From NCBI RefSeq assembly GCF_003967015.1, contig NZ_AP017560.1, positions 744,001 through 808,000 of the forward strand: a DNA stretch of 64,000 bases, in the 5' to 3' direction. The notes beneath the pieces were generated by a model that saw only the letters and a list, made by a program, of their open reading frames with translations, had not been told where the DNA came from and searched no databases. This document shows, in pieces, positions 18,694-29,097 of this stretch. Numbering within the stretch: the first letter of the stretch is position 1; every line of letters starts with the position of its first letter. The position numbers were made by a program, and so were the translations under genes. Source of the stretch: Pseudanabaena sp. ABRG5-3. GTDB taxonomy: Bacteria > Cyanobacteriota > Cyanobacteriia > Pseudanabaenales > Pseudanabaenaceae.

Positions 18694-19707
18694 AACTGCT
18701 GTAAGTACTTGTTCTTCAAGTTTAGCTAGACGATCTTTTAATAACTCCTCTAAGCTCACCAGTGCTTTAGCAAATCCTTTAATCCCCTCATCAAGTTTAT
18801 CTGATGCCATGCGATCGCTAGCGTGCATCGCATCAAAAGTTGCCTTATCCATAGGGATTTGGGCAATTTCTGAATGAGCAGCAATTTGGGGATCGAGTTT
18901 ACGGACTAGCTCACCTTGAGTATGTTGCAATTCATCTAGTAAAGCAGGTGAAATCGTTAATAGATCACAACCTGCTAGCTCTACGATTTCATCCATATTG
19001 CGGAAACTTGCACCCATAATTTCAGTTTTATAACCAAACTTCTTGTAGTAGTTATAAATTCGTGAAACTGACAATACTCCTGGGTCTTCTTTAGCAGGAT
19101 AGCTGTCACGACCTGTATCTTTTTTGTACCAATCAAGAATGCGTCCGACAAAAGGTGAAATTAATTTCACTCCTGCCTCAGCACAGGCGATCGCTTGGTG
19201 TAATCCAAATAGCAAAGTCAAATTGCAATGAATGCCTTCTTGCTCTAACACCTCTGCTGCCTTGATCCCCTCCCATGTCGCCGCAATTTTAATTAATACG
19301 CGATCGCGGGAAATGCCGTGGGCTTCATATTGACTGATCAAATAATGCGCCTTGGCAATCGTTGCTTCAGTGTTATAGGAAAGCCTTGCATCTACTTCCG
19401 TAGAAACCCTACCTGGGATAATTTTCAAGATTCTGAGTCCAAAGGCGATAGCTAAGCGATCAAAGGCTAAGGAAACCACCTGAGATGGTGGGGCATCTTT
19501 ACCCAAATCTTTTCTGGCTTCTATCAGAGTCTCATCCACAATTTCCTGATACTGGGGCATTTGTGCTGCCGCCGTAATCAAGGATGGGTTTGTAGTCGCA
19601 TCTTGGGGCTTAACTAGTTCGATCGCATGAATATCTCCAGTATCCGCAACAACGACAGTCATTTCACGCAATTGATCGAGAAAACTTTTGGGCAAATCAT
19701 TAGGCAT
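18691..19707 (-). CDS. tal: Transaldolase
   Basis: This 338-residue class I aldolase-fold enzyme of the pentose phosphate pathway exchanges a dihydroxyacetone unit between sugar phosphates. The Schiff-base Lys lies in [18 protein letters not shown] and [27 protein letters not shown] are TalB-type motifs. The frame begins at an upstream ATG (19719), but GGAGG lies inside those first codons, six bases before ATG 19707, so 19707 is the likely true start. The stop codon is the terminal TAA of an adjacent palindromic element. Confidence 0.95.
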   Translation of the reverse strand: MPNDLPKSFLDQLREMTVVVADTGDIHAIELVKPQDATTNPSLITAAAQMPQYQEIVDETLIEARKDLGKDAPPSQVVSLAFDRLAIAFGLRILKIIPGRVSTEVDARLSYNTEATIAKAHYLISQYEAHGISRDRVLIKIAATWEGIKAAEVLEQEGIHCNLTLLFGLHQAIACAEAGVKLISPFVGRILDWYKKDTGRDSYPAKEDPGVLSVSRIYNYYKKFGYKTEIMGASFRNMDEIVELAGCDLLTISPALLDELQHTQGELVRKLDPQIAAHSEIAQIPMDKATFDAMHASDRMASDKLDEGIKGFAKALVSLEELLKDRLAKLEEQVLTAV

Positions 19708-19719
19708 AACATCCTCCAT

Positions 19720-20131
19720 AGCACCAGTAATAACTGGCTACCTTTGCACGCCTATCTTAGCCTCAACAGTTTTGAAGATTCTTGAGATTTTAGAGTAATT
19801 ACAAGATCAAGTGGCAAATGGGGCGCGAAGTACTTCTATTTGTTAGCTAGATAAAGTTTTGTTAAGAAAACTTGAGAGCTTATTTCCTAAATAGACTGAG
19901 CTTAACCGTCCCAACTTATTACAGGATAAACGATGTAGATAATTAGAGGCATTCTAAACAATTGTTACAAACTTTCTGGAGCGACACAAACCTAAACCTA
20001 TAATTACCTCATCGTGGCACAGCGACTCTTGTACAGCAGTACTTATCTCATTCATAGATTCAGCACTATGAGAGAGCTTGCCTAATCGTTTAATCTACTT
20101 TGTCTTAACAGTCTGAGAGAGGAAAATTTAC
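19720..20131 (+). promoter_or_regulatory. psaA upstream region
   Basis: This 412-bp divergent spacer lies between tal and psaA. It is expected to hold the psaAB promoter and leader. Isolated TTACA-type half sites are present (for example GTTACAAAC near 19963), which resemble half of an HLR1 (RpaB) site, but no full paired site is clear. GAGAGAGG about 9 bases ahead of ATG 20132 is a good ribosome site. Confidence 0.4.
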
Positions 20132-22384
20132 ATGACAATGACTCCTCAAAAGCCAGACACAGAGGTAAAGGTATCGGTTGATCGTGACGTAGTACCTACT
20201 TCCTTTGAGAAGTGGGGACAACCTGGTCACTTTGACCGCACCCTAAAGAAGGGACCAAAGACAACAACATGGATTTGGGATCTTCATGCCAATGTGCATG
20301 ACTTTGACAGTTTCACAACCGAAGAAGATACTGCCCGTAAGATCTTCTCCGCTCATTTTGGGCATCTAGGTATTGTCTTCATTTGGCTCAGTGGTATGTA
20401 TTACCATGGGGCAAAATTCTCTAACTACACCGCTTGGTTGTCTGATCCTGTCAGCATCAAGCCCAGTGCCCAAGTGGTCTGGAACGTTTTCGGTCAAGAT
20501 ATCTTGAACGGTGATGTTGGTGGCGGTTTCCAAGGTATTCAAATCACTTCTGGTTTGTTCCACCTCTGGAGAGCATCTGGTATCACCACGGAGTATCAAC
20601 TCCTCTGCACCGCAATTGGCGGTTTGGTGATGGCAGGTTTGATGTTCTTCGCTGGTTGGTTCCACTACCACAAGTCAGCTCCTAAACTTGAGTGGTTTAA
20701 GAATGCTGAATCGATGATGAACCACCACTTGGCTGGTTTGCTCGGTTTAGGTTCTCTCGCTTGGGCTGGACATCAGATCCATGTTTCGATTCCTGTCAAC
20801 TATTACCTTGACAAGGGCGTAGCTGCTAGTCAGATTCCTGCACCCCATGAGTTCATTCTTAATCCTTCCTTGATGTCGGATATTTTCCCTAGCTTTGCTC
20901 AAGGTGTAACTCCTTTCTTCACTTTGAACTGGGGCGCATATGCAGACTTCTTGACTTTCAAGGGTGGTTTGAATCCTCAAACTGGTTCTTTGTGGTTGAC
21001 TGACCAAGCTCACCATCACCTTGCGATCGCTACACTTTTCATTATTGCTGGACATATGTACCGCACCAACTGGGGTATCGGTCATAGCATGAAGGAAATG
21101 CTTGAAGCTCACAAGGGACCTCTAACTGGTGAAGGTCACAAGGGATTGTATGAAATCTTCACAACCTCTTGGCATGCTCAACTTTCTTGGAACTTAGCTT
21201 TGATGGGTTCTTTGAGCATCATCGTTGCACAACACATGTATGCGATGCCTGCTTACCCCTACATTGCCACTGACTACGCTACTCAAATCTCTCTATTCAC
21301 ACATCACATGTGGATTGGTGGATTCTTGATTGCTGGTGGTGCAGCTCATGCTGGTATTTTCATGGTTCGCGATTACGATCCTGCTAAGAATGTAAATAAC
21401 TTGCTTGATCGTGTAATCCGTCACCGCGACGCTATTATTTCCCATCTCAACTGGGTATGTATTTTCCTTGGCTTCCACAGCTTTGGTCTTTACATCCACA
21501 ACGACACCATGCGTGCATTGGGTCGTCCTCAAGATATGTTCTCTGACACAGCAATTCAGTTGAAGCCCGTCTTCGCTAACTGGATTCAAGGCTTCCATGC
21601 TGCTGCTGCTGGTGTAACTGCTCCTTATGCAGGCGCTAGTGTTAGCCCCATCTTCGGTGGTGACACTGTAGTTGTCGGTGGTAAGGTTGCTGCTGCTCAC
21701 ATGGCTCTTGGTACTGCTGACTTCTTGGTACACCATATCCATGCATTCACCATTCACGTCACCGTATTGATCCTCCTCAAGGGTGTTCTTTACGCTCGTA
21801 ACTCTCGCTTGATTCCAGACAAGGCTGAACTCGGTTTCCGCTTCCCTTGCGACGGTCCTGGTCGTGGCGGTACTTGCCAAGTTTCTGCATGGGATCACGT
21901 ATTCCTCGGCTTGTTCTGGATGTACAACTGTATTTCCGTTGTTATCTTCCATTTCTCTTGGAAAATGCAGTCCGATATCTTCGGTACTGTCGATGCAAGT
22001 GGCACTGTCACCAACATGGCAGGCGGCAACTTTGCACAAAGCGCATTAACCATCAATGGTTGGTTGCGTGACTTCTTGTGGGCACAAGCTTCCAACGTAA
22101 TTCAATCCTACGGTTCGGCATTGTCGGCTTATGGTTTGATCTTCTTGGGCGCTCACTTCATCTGGGCATTCAGCCTCATGTTCCTGTTCAGTGGTCGTGG
22201 CTACTGGCAAGAACTCATCGAGTCAATCGTATGGGCACATAACAAGCTCAACGTAGCTCCTGCTATCTCTCCTCGCGCTTTGAGCATTACTCAAGGTCGT
22301 GCAGTAGGCTTGGCTCACTACCTCTTAGGTGGAATTGCCACAACTTGGGCGTTCTTCCTAGCCCGTTACGGTGCACTTGGGTAA
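20132..22384 (+). CDS. psaA: Photosystem I P700 chlorophyll a apoprotein A1
   Basis: This 750-residue protein is full length for PsaA, the core membrane subunit that with PsaB carries P700, most antenna chlorophyll and the electron-transfer chain in thylakoids. [19 protein letters not shown] contributes two Cys ligands to the shared 4Fe-4S cluster FX. Many conserved His residues in membrane helices bind chlorophyll (for example [14 protein letters not shown] and [20 protein letters not shown]). psaB follows after 36 bp with its own GGAG site, the usual cyanobacterial operon. It has strong codon bias. Confidence 0.99.
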   Translation: MTMTPQKPDTEVKVSVDRDVVPTSFEKWGQPGHFDRTLKKGPKTTTWIWDLHANVHDFDSFTTEEDTARKIFSAHFGHLGIVFIWLSGMYYHGAKFSNYTAWLSDPVSIKPSAQVVWNVFGQDILNGDVGGGFQGIQITSGLFHLWRASGITTEYQLLCTAIGGLVMAGLMFFAGWFHYHKSAPKLEWFKNAESMMNHHLAGLLGLGSLAWAGHQIHVSIPVNYYLDKGVAASQIPAPHEFILNPSLMSDIFPSFAQGVTPFFTLNWGAYADFLTFKGGLNPQTGSLWLTDQAHHHLAIATLFIIAGHMYRTNWGIGHSMKEMLEAHKGPLTGEGHKGLYEIFTTSWHAQLSWNLALMGSLSIIVAQHMYAMPAYPYIATDYATQISLFTHHMWIGGFLIAGGAAHAGIFMVRDYDPAKNVNNLLDRVIRHRDAIISHLNWVCIFLGFHSFGLYIHNDTMRALGRPQDMFSDTAIQLKPVFANWIQGFHAAAAGVTAPYAGASVSPIFGGDTVVVGGKVAAAHMALGTADFLVHHIHAFTIHVTVLILLKGVLYARNSRLIPDKAELGFRFPCDGPGRGGTCQVSAWDHVFLGLFWMYNCISVVIFHFSWKMQSDIFGTVDASGTVTNMAGGNFAQSALTINGWLRDFLWAQASNVIQSYGSALSAYGLIFLGAHFIWAFSLMFLFSGRGYWQELIESIVWAHNKLNVAPAISPRALSITQGRAVGLAHYLLGGIATTWAFFLARYGALG

Positions 22385-22420
22385 ACTGGCTTAAATTTAA
22401 ACGGAGAAATTGAAGTAAAA

Positions 22421-24649
22421 ATGGCAACGAAATTTCCTAAGTTTAGCCAGGCTCTCGCACAGGATCCTTCAACCCGTCGGATCTGGTATGCGATCGCCAC
22501 AGCGAACGACTTTGAAAGTCATGATGGTGTCACCGAAGAAAGTCTTTACCAAAAGATTTTTGCTTCTCACTTCGGACACTTGGCAATCATCTTCCTGTGG
22601 ACATCTGGCAACCTGTTTCACGTAGCGTGGCAGGGTAACTTCGAGCAATGGATCAAGAATCCTCTCACCACTCGCCCAATCGCCCATGCGATTTGGGATC
22701 CTCATTTCGGTAAGGCAGCAGTTGAAGCATTTACACAAACCGACGCTGCTGGCCCTGTAAATATCGCTCTCTCTGGCGTTTATCAGTGGTGGTACACCAT
22801 TGGTATGCGTAGCAATCAAGAACTATTCGGCGGCGCAATTTGGCTGTTGATTGTTTCTGCTCTCTTGCTATTTGCTGGTTGGCTACACCTTCAGCCTAGT
22901 TTCCGTCCTAGCCTTTCTTGGTTCAAGAATGCTGAATCTCGTCTAAACCACCACCTTGCTGGTTTGTTCGGTGTTAGCTCCTTGGCATGGACTGGTCACT
23001 TGGTACACGTAGCTATTCCTGAAGCCCGTGGTGTTCATGTGGGTTGGGAAAACTTCTTGAGCGTACCTCCTCATCCAGCAGGTCTTGCACCTTTCTTTAC
23101 TGGTAATTGGGGTGTATATGCTCAGAATCCTGATACCGCAGGTCACGTCTTCGGAACAGCTCAAGGTGCAGGTACAGCAATCTTGACCTTCTTGGGTGGT
23201 TTCCATCCTCAAACAGAAGCTCTCTGGTTGACTGACATTGCCCATCACCACTTGGCGATCGCTGTTTTGTTCATCATCGCTGGTCACATGTACCGTACCA
23301 ACTTTGGTATTGGTCACAGCATGAAGACAATCATGGAAGCTCACAATCCTCCTAAGGGTACTCCTTTCGGCGGTATGATCGGCGAAGGTCACAAGGGTAT
23401 CTATGACACCTACAACAACTCGCTTCATTTCCAACTTGGTTGGCACTTGGCTTGCTTGGGTGTTGTAACTTCCTTGGTTGCTCAGCACATGTACTCCATG
23501 CCTTCCTATGCGTTCATCGCTAAGGACTTCACAACTCAAGCCGCTCTATATACTCATCACCAATATATTGCTGGTTTCTTGATGGTTGGTGCGTTTGCTC
23601 ACGGTGCGATCTTCTTCGTTCGTGACTACGATCCTGAAGCTAACAAGAACAACGTGCTTGCACGTATGCTTGAGCATAAAGAAGCGATCATCTCTCACTT
23701 AAGCTGGGTATCCCTCTTCTTAGGTTTCCACACTCTCGGCATCTACGTTCACAACGACGTAATGCAAGCTTTCGGTACTCCTGAAAAGCAAATCTTGATC
23801 GAGCCTGTATTCGCACAATGGATTCAAGCCGCTCACGGTAAAGCTCTCTACGGTTTCGATGTTCTACTTTCTAACGCAAACAGCGTAGCTTCTACTGCTT
23901 ACCCCAACAGTGGTAACGTTTGGCTTCCTGGTTGGTTGGCTGGTATTAATGCTGGTGACAACTCCTTGTTCCTCACCATTGGACCTGGCGACTTCTTGGT
24001 TCACCATGCGATCGCTCTAGGTCTACACACCACCACCTTGATCTTGGTTAAGGGTGCGTTGGATGCTCGTGGATCTAAGCTCATGCCAGACAAGAAAGAC
24101 TTCGGCTACAGCTTCCCTTGCGACGGTCCTGGTCGTGGCGGTACTTGCGATATCTCTGCATGGGATTCCTTCTACCTCGCTATGTTCTGGATGTTGAACA
24201 CCATTGGTTGGACAACCTTCTACTGGCACTGGAAACACCTCGGTGTATGGCAAGGTAACGTTGCTCAGTTCAACGAATCCTCTGTCACTATCATGGGCTG
24301 GCTCCGTGACTACCTATGGCTCAACTCTGCTCAGTTGATCAACGGCTATAACCCCTATGGCATGAACAATATCTCTGTTTGGGCTTGGATGTTCCTCTTC
24401 GGACACCTAGTTTGGGCAACTGGATTCATGTTCTTGATCTCTTGGCGTGGTTACTGGCAAGAATTGATCGAAACCCTAGTATGGGCGCACCAACGCACAC
24501 CTCTTGCAAGTTTGGTTCAGTGGAAAGACAAGCCTGTGGCTCTTTCCATCGTTCAAGCTCGTTTGGTTGGCTTGGCTCACTTCACAGTCGGCTACATTGT
24601 TACTTATGCAGCCTTCCTGATTGCGTCTACGACAACAGCTTTCGGTTAA
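22421..24649 (+). CDS. psaB: Photosystem I P700 chlorophyll a apoprotein A2
   Basis: This 742-residue protein is full length for PsaB, the heterodimer partner of Psa[20 protein letters not shown] supplies the other two FX Cys ligands. [19 protein letters not shown] and [20 protein letters not shown] are chlorophyll-binding helices. The N-terminus [16 protein letters not shown] is typical. GGAG lies about 16 bases before the ATG. A strong terminator follows 20 bases after the stop, so the operon is psaA-psaB only. Confidence 0.99.
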   Translation: MATKFPKFSQALAQDPSTRRIWYAIATANDFESHDGVTEESLYQKIFASHFGHLAIIFLWTSGNLFHVAWQGNFEQWIKNPLTTRPIAHAIWDPHFGKAAVEAFTQTDAAGPVNIALSGVYQWWYTIGMRSNQELFGGAIWLLIVSALLLFAGWLHLQPSFRPSLSWFKNAESRLNHHLAGLFGVSSLAWTGHLVHVAIPEARGVHVGWENFLSVPPHPAGLAPFFTGNWGVYAQNPDTAGHVFGTAQGAGTAILTFLGGFHPQTEALWLTDIAHHHLAIAVLFIIAGHMYRTNFGIGHSMKTIMEAHNPPKGTPFGGMIGEGHKGIYDTYNNSLHFQLGWHLACLGVVTSLVAQHMYSMPSYAFIAKDFTTQAALYTHHQYIAGFLMVGAFAHGAIFFVRDYDPEANKNNVLARMLEHKEAIISHLSWVSLFLGFHTLGIYVHNDVMQAFGTPEKQILIEPVFAQWIQAAHGKALYGFDVLLSNANSVASTAYPNSGNVWLPGWLAGINAGDNSLFLTIGPGDFLVHHAIALGLHTTTLILVKGALDARGSKLMPDKKDFGYSFPCDGPGRGGTCDISAWDSFYLAMFWMLNTIGWTTFYWHWKHLGVWQGNVAQFNESSVTIMGWLRDYLWLNSAQLINGYNPYGMNNISVWAWMFLFGHLVWATGFMFLISWRGYWQELIETLVWAHQRTPLASLVQWKDKPVALSIVQARLVGLAHFTVGYIVTYAAFLIASTTTAFG

Positions 24650-24668
24650 TCTAGCTTGCTAGTTAATT

Positions 24669-24707
24669 AAAAAAAATCCCTCACAGCAATGTGGGGGATT
24701 TTTTTCG
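24669..24707 (+). terminator. psaAB rho-independent terminator
   Basis: A-rich arm plus TCCCTCACA, loop GCAA, then TGTGGGGGA and a run of seven T. It is a textbook intrinsic terminator. Confidence 0.9.
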
Positions 24708-24748
24708 CAAAAGCTATAATATCTAAAATGTTTATAAGAGTGGCGAAT

Positions 24749-25123
24749 ATGACAGCTATTCAAGACAAGTCAGATATTGTCCGTACAGAAAGAGGACTTA
24801 CTATTAATGCTACTCGGATTACTCTGTATGATTTGATGGATTATATTCAGGCTGGCTATCCTATAAAGCTGATTCGCAATTATTTTTTTTACATTACTGA
24901 TCAGCAATTCAACGCAGCGATCTCCTATATTGAAAACAATCGCGAACAGGTTGAGGCAGAATATCAACAGGTTTTGCAAGAATCTGATGCAAATCGTCAT
25001 TATTGGGAAGAAATTAATAAAGATAGATTTGCTCAACTAACTAAACACTCTCCTAAACCTGAAAATCAGAAAGCATGGGAAAAACTGCAAGTTTGGAAAG
25101 CTAAACTAGCGACTGAAATATGA
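24749..25123 (+). CDS. DUF433 family protein, probable antitoxin
   Basis: A start at ATG 24749 gives 124 residues. The core TERGLTINATRITLYDLMDYIQAGYPIKLIRNYF, followed by TDQQFNAAISYIENNREQVEAEYQ, is a DUF433 pattern, a winged-helix-like antitoxin family (VapB45 type). The C-terminal 40 residues are an extra helical tail. It overlaps the next gene by four bases (ATGA), the usual toxin-antitoxin coupling. Upstream in-frame starts at 24689 and 24728 are possible but give a non-family N-terminus. Confidence 0.75.
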   Translation: MTAIQDKSDIVRTERGLTINATRITLYDLMDYIQAGYPIKLIRNYFFYITDQQFNAAISYIENNREQVEAEYQQVLQESDANRHYWEEINKDRFAQLTKHSPKPENQKAWEKLQVWKAKLATEI

Positions 25124-25512
25124 ATTTTTTAATTGATTATAATCTCAAGGGTAAATCTTTAATCCTTTGGGGTGTTTTAGCTGCTGAAGGTTGGCTGGAG
25201 TTAATACAAGTTAAATTTCTGCAATTTGAAGATGTGGGATTGCAACGAAATAGTAGCGATCTAGATGTTTGGGATTTTGCTCAACAAAATCAAATGATTT
25301 TGATTACTGCTAATAGAAATATGAAGGGGAAAACTTCTTTAGAGCAGACAATTAGAGATAAAAATACAGATCTTAGTCTTCCCGTTATAACTATTAGTAA
25401 TGTGGATCGACTTGATGAGAAAGTATATCGAGAAAAATGTGTGGCTTGTCTAATAGAAATTGGTCTTGAGCTAGATAGCTATTTAGGAGCTGGTCGTATT
25501 TTTATTCCTTAG
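25120..25512 (+). CDS. PIN-like (DUF5615/Mut7-C-type) putative toxin
   Basis: This 130-residue protein starts MNFLIDYNL and has FEDVGLQRNSSDLDVWDFAQQ, then ILITANRN. Acidic residues in LID, SDLDVW and the TANRN loop match PIN-like nuclease folds paired with DUF433 antitoxins. The C-terminal half (SLPVITISNVDRLDEKVYREKC) is more divergent. Gene order antitoxin-toxin with ATGA overlap supports a toxin-antitoxin module. RNase activity is inferred. Confidence 0.65.
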   Translation: MNFLIDYNLKGKSLILWGVLAAEGWLELIQVKFLQFEDVGLQRNSSDLDVWDFAQQNQMILITANRNMKGKTSLEQTIRDKNTDLSLPVITISNVDRLDEKVYREKCVACLIEIGLELDSYLGAGRIFIP

Positions 25513-25640
25513 TTATTGTTTGCATGGATTACAAATGCTAACAGTATTGGGGCGGGAGATCGCTATGTCAGAAGCACATCAGGGTGATCGGTTACTACAA
25601 AAATATATTAAACTTAAAATATCTGTAGTAAGAAATTAAC

Positions 25641-26756
25641 ATGATTACAATAACCCCAACCTTTGAAGTCCCTGCTGAGATCGCTAAAGGGTTGACTGAT
25701 GGGATTTACTATCGCGATGGGGGCGTAATTCGAGAAGTTGTAGGGAAAAAGCATATTGTTACATGGCTGCGCGAGGCTCCTAATGCTTCAGTGAATAATT
25801 TGCCATCATTACTAGACATAGCATCTAGTGCTAGTATCCTAAACTTAGGTATTTCCGTAATGGGGTTTGCGGTTGTATTGCATAAACTCAAGGATTTAGA
25901 AGAAAGCTTACAGAAAATCCAGAAGACCTTAGAGAAAATTGATCGCAAAATCGATCTAGGGTTTTATGCTAACTTCCGCGCTGCTCTTGATTTAGCAACT
26001 AATGCTTTTGCGATGAACCAATTAGAAACCCGCAAAAATATGGCAATTCAAGCTATCAATCGGTTTCTAGAAGCAGAGCATATTTATCTGGATTATATAG
26101 ACAAAGAACTTGAGCAACGTAGTAAACTTGTCCACGAATATCTGTTAACACTATCTCTAGCCTATATTGCTGAAGCACGATGCCATTTAGAACTAGAAGA
26201 GTCAGATGTTGCTTTGCAACGTTTAGAGGCAGGATCTAGAGTAATTAGCGATCGCATTCGTAAATATATTGATATTCTTCTTACTTCTAATCCAGCAGCT
26301 TATTTACATCCAAAATTTAAAGATGAAATTGGATTAAGTAGACTCACAAAAGTTTATCAGTGGATTGATCCAAGTCTAGATGCTGCTGCTGTATTTGAAA
26401 TGCATCGGGATAATATTTTTAGTCTCAAAAAGGATCAAGGTAGCGAATCAGACTATCAATGGGTGCGTAAACTGCCACAGGCAATTGTGGCTAAATCTGA
26501 AGTTCAGGGCAGTGCATGGGGAAATAACCGAGAAATGAGAACAGAAGCAATGCGTCGTCTTCCAAAGGTTTTTACAACTATGGAGTCGATGATTGAAACG
26601 ATTCAACGTTTTGATGCTTATCAGTTTGAGGTAAAAGCAATTTCAAAACTGGGGATAAGTTTTCGGGAATGGACTCTATTAGCTCCAGTGGGCAAACAGC
26701 AATCAGAGGATAGAGCTTTGATGTACTTAATCCCGTCTACACCTGTTGAAGCTTGA
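25641..26756 (+). CDS. Unrecognised membrane-anchored coiled-coil protein
   Basis: This 371-residue protein has no family I can name. Residues 1-50 are a soluble head (FEVPAEIAKGLTDGIYYRDGGVIREVVG). Residues about 60-80 form one hydrophobic segment (SSASILNLGISVMGFAVVL). Residues 85-110 are a heptad-like coil (LKDLEESLQKIQKTLEKIDRKI). The remaining 260 residues are mostly helical and charged. It lies 128 bp downstream of the DUF433/PIN-like pair on the same strand, within accessory DNA beside an IS630 element. A membrane effector or sensor role is possible but unproven. Confidence 0.7.
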   Translation: MITITPTFEVPAEIAKGLTDGIYYRDGGVIREVVGKKHIVTWLREAPNASVNNLPSLLDIASSASILNLGISVMGFAVVLHKLKDLEESLQKIQKTLEKIDRKIDLGFYANFRAALDLATNAFAMNQLETRKNMAIQAINRFLEAEHIYLDYIDKELEQRSKLVHEYLLTLSLAYIAEARCHLELEESDVALQRLEAGSRVISDRIRKYIDILLTSNPAAYLHPKFKDEIGLSRLTKVYQWIDPSLDAAAVFEMHRDNIFSLKKDQGSESDYQWVRKLPQAIVAKSEVQGSAWGNNREMRTEAMRRLPKVFTTMESMIETIQRFDAYQFEVKAISKLGISFREWTLLAPVGKQQSEDRALMYLIPSTPVEA

Positions 26757-26766
26757 TCTAGTCCTG

Positions 26767-26931
26767 TTAAACAAATAGAAGAGCGATCACCTCAATGATT
26801 GGCAATATTCCCAAGCTTTTTCTGCCAAAAAGTTTGACGATTTGAGCTAAAAAAACACTAAAAAATAGCGTCAATGTACCTATATCCAAAAATGATAGAT
26901 GACTGAAAACTTTTTGGAGTAAGGAATACAT
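26767..26931 (-). CDS. Small hypothetical membrane protein (54 aa)
   Basis: The frame starts MYSLLQKVFSHLSFLDIG, has a hydrophobic segment TLTLFFSVFLAQIV, a basic loop KLFGRKSL and a second hydrophobic end GILPIIEVIALLFV. It has two probable membrane helices and a positive loop. It lies between the unknown 371-residue gene (convergent) and the IS630 left end. No clear ribosome site is seen. It could be a real mini-protein or chance. Confidence 0.35.
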   Translation of the reverse strand: MYSLLQKVFSHLSFLDIGTLTLFFSVFLAQIVKLFGRKSLGILPIIEVIALLFV

Positions 26932-26998
26932 TGAGATCGGAATTGAGATTTTGATGGTTTCAGTACTGCGATCGCTAAATTAGCGATTTTTTCAAATA

Positions 26999-28026
26999 CA
27001 GTCCGTTGAGGGATTAAGTAGTACAGTAACAACACTTAGTAAACCAATTTTTGAAGAAATCTTTTTCTAACAAGTAAGGGAAAACGTTGATTAAATGCTG
27101 AAGTAGTTTTTGAGACTGAGGTCTAAGCAATCTAATAAAATATTTGAGAACCGACCACATCATCTCAATTGGATTAAAATCAGGAGAATAGGTGGGTAAG
27201 TACAAAATCTTAGCGCCTGTCTCTGTAATTGCTTTTGCGACCCCCTCAACTTTATGGCAGTTGAGGTTATCCATGATTATCCTATGTTCAGGACGTAATT
27301 TAGGTACTAGGTCATCTTGGATAAAGGTGAGAAAATCTTCCCCTTTCATTGAACCCTGAATCTTTTTCAGGCAAACAATACCATCGACCGAAATAGCCCC
27401 AATGACTGTGTATTTCTGACCTTTGTAAAAGGGACGATGACTGAATACTCTCTTGCCACACTCACTTCTTGCCACAGAGCGTTCCATTCCCTGCCATACT
27501 CCCGTTTCATCAATACAAATAAGATCTTCAGCTTTTACCCCCTGCAATGCTTCCCAAAATTCACATCTTTGCTGTTGTACTGCCTCACTTTTTACCTTTT
27601 CATGGCGATAGGTCTTTTTTTTAGCGTGATGTTATGCCTCTGGAAAAATCGGCACATACTGCCCGTGGTCACTGATACTCCTGTTTGTTCTGCTACTTCC
27701 TCACAGTACTGCCATAGTGTCCAATCTGGATGCTCTGTCGCAATTTTGAGGATTTTCTCTCGATGGGCTTCGAGCGGACTTTTGATTTGACTCCCTAATG
27801 GTTTGTGGTTTAGTTCTCCTGTCTCTCGGTATTGATTCAGCAGTGTTTGCACTGTTTTTGTCGCGACTTGAAATTGCTTAGCTACTTCACGAATCGATGT
27901 ATTTCCTGCTTCGTAGGTTGCTACGATCTTTTGCCTAAGATCTAGTGAGTAAGGTGCCATTTTTTACTCTCTTTTTTGTTCTGCTATCCTATCTTATCTT
28001 GTACTACTCTTTCCCTCAATAGGCTG
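26999..28026 (-). mobile_element. IS630-family insertion sequence
   Basis: About 1028 bp. The ends align as imperfect inverted repeats (24 of 32 positions when each flanking TA is included), sharing TACAG, TTGAGGGA and AGTAGTACA. TA dinucleotides flank both sides (26997-26998 and 28027-28028), matching the TA target duplication of IS630/Tc1-mariner elements. It carries one transposase gene in two overlapping frames. It looks structurally complete. Confidence 0.88.
27014..27960 (-). CDS. IS630 transposase, read across a -1 frameshift
   Basis: The first frame (27960 to 27592) encodes an N-terminal helix-turn-helix region (SLDLRQKIVATYEAGNTSIREVAKQF). A second frame, ending at 27014, encodes the DDE catalytic domain (CIDETGVW, IIMDNLNCHK, YSPDFNPIEMMW). 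The frames overlap at a run of eight A on the coding strand near 27615-27622. A -1 slip on A-AAA-AAA joins the halves into about 315 residues with a natural linker (KTYRHEKVKSEAVQQQ). This is the usual length for IS630 transposases, so programmed frameshifting is more likely than decay. Confidence 0.82.
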
Positions 28027-28076
28027 TAATCAAATTGCTACTTATAGGCTAACTATGTTCTTAAAAAAAATTATTT

Positions 28077-28235
28077 ATGGACAAAATTAGTTTGCTATTC
28101 ATTTTACTGGCAGGCATCTTTGTGATTCACCTTGTTTTGAAGTCACAAAGCGACTTTTCTCTTGAATTGAGGAAAGATGGTTTGTCTATGACTATCAAGA
28201 AATCCGAAAGCAATAAGTCAATGAAGGCTAATTAA
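28077..28235 (+). CDS. Small hypothetical membrane protein (52 aa)
   Basis: MDKISLLFILLAGIFVIHLVL gives one N-terminal membrane helix, followed by a short charged tail (ELRKDGLSMTIKKSESNK). It begins 50 bp beyond the IS630 right end and is followed by a perfect palindrome. No ribosome site is evident. The family is not recognised. Confidence 0.45.
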   Translation: MDKISLLFILLAGIFVIHLVLKSQSDFSLELRKDGLSMTIKKSESNKSMKAN

Positions 28236-28261
28236 ACCTTTAATTGATTTTGCTAGTGGCA

Positions 28262-28291
28262 AAACAGCACTCTAGTACTAGAGTGCTGTTT
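28262..28291. repeat. Perfect 30-bp palindrome
   Basis: AAACAGCACTCTAGT is followed directly by its exact complement, with no loop. There is no T-run behind it, so a classical terminator is unlikely. It could be a protein-binding site or a cruciform-prone sequence closing the small membrane ORF. Confidence 0.75.
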
Positions 28292-28603
28292 GCTATCTGA
28301 GTACAGTTAGAACCCAATGAATTTTGTATTAGCACATAGACTCTATGGCAGTAACAAGCAACTGTGCATAGGACTCCTTAACAGTCCGATTAGAATTGTG
28401 TGTGAGTAGCAAACCTACAGGTTTGTGGTTTTCTGACAAATCAGTGTAGCGATCTTAACTAAATTTACTCTTCAAATAAAACAGGAAAACTATGTGCAAA
28501 AAATAGCTCGATCCGATCTGTTTTACGATCTACCAACTTTAGAAATTTCTAAGATTGCAGATCTTGCGATCGAGATTAGCTTCAAAGTAGAGGAACAGCT
28601 AAA
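28292..28603. other. Intergenic stretch with an unsupported short frame
   Basis: No gene is firmly supported. A GTG-started 43-codon frame at 28494-28625 reads QKIARSDLFYDLPTLEISKIADLAIEISF in part. It looks protein-like, but it overlaps the end of the next minus-strand gene and has no ribosome site; it may be a gene remnant. Confidence 0.3.
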
Positions 28604-28918
28604 TTATCTCTCGTATTTATCTTGATATTCTTGAATTTTTTGGCAAGCTTTTTTGCTTTCTTCTACAGACTGTTCGCTTTGCAGTAAGTACTGTTTATGT
28701 TTTTCTTTATCCTTGTTTGATGTGTCTTTTACCCGTTCTCTCCAAAATTCAGCATCTTTAAGATTAAACGAAAGGGATGAGCATCCTATTTCGGCAGATC
28801 CTAACTCTAATCGCGCCAACCTCTTATCTTCTTGATATTTAACATTGTTGAGCCAAGCGATCGCACCGATAGATACCAATGAGATCGCGCCAATTGCCAC
28901 AAACTTATTTACTTGCAT
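28604..28918 (-). CDS. Hypothetical single-pass membrane protein
   Basis: This 104-residue protein has an N-terminal membrane helix (KFVAIGAISLVSIGAIAWL) followed by a charged, helical region rich in Lys and Glu, including two Cys (IGCSSL, KKACQKI) that could form a disulfide outside the cytoplasm. No family is recognised. It is transcribed alone, toward the IS630 side. Confidence 0.6.
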   Translation of the reverse strand: MQVNKFVAIGAISLVSIGAIAWLNNVKYQEDKRLARLELGSAEIGCSSLSFNLKDAEFWRERVKDTSNKDKEKHKQYLLQSEQSVEESKKACQKIQEYQDKYER

Positions 28919-29097
28919 AAATTCACCTGTAATTTAGGATTTAGATTTTATCTCAAAACTTTCTTTTCTTTGAGATCTCAAAAATCAATCGCAACTAAAA
29001 ATATTCAAGATTTTCTAGCCATGCGATCGCCTGTTCAGTTTGCAATCGCTCTTCAGCTTTCAAGCAAGGTAGAAGTAAAGAAAGTGTTTTAGCTGAT

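Noticed and set aside
21293-22039. 248-codon minus-strand frame inside psaA
   Set aside because: Highly expressed psaA has strongly biased codons that leave long antisense frames open; the product has no membrane or domain logic.
27592-27960. IS630 transposase as a decayed pseudogene
   Set aside because: The frame break is at a classical A-run slip site, the two halves join cleanly, and the IS ends are intact.
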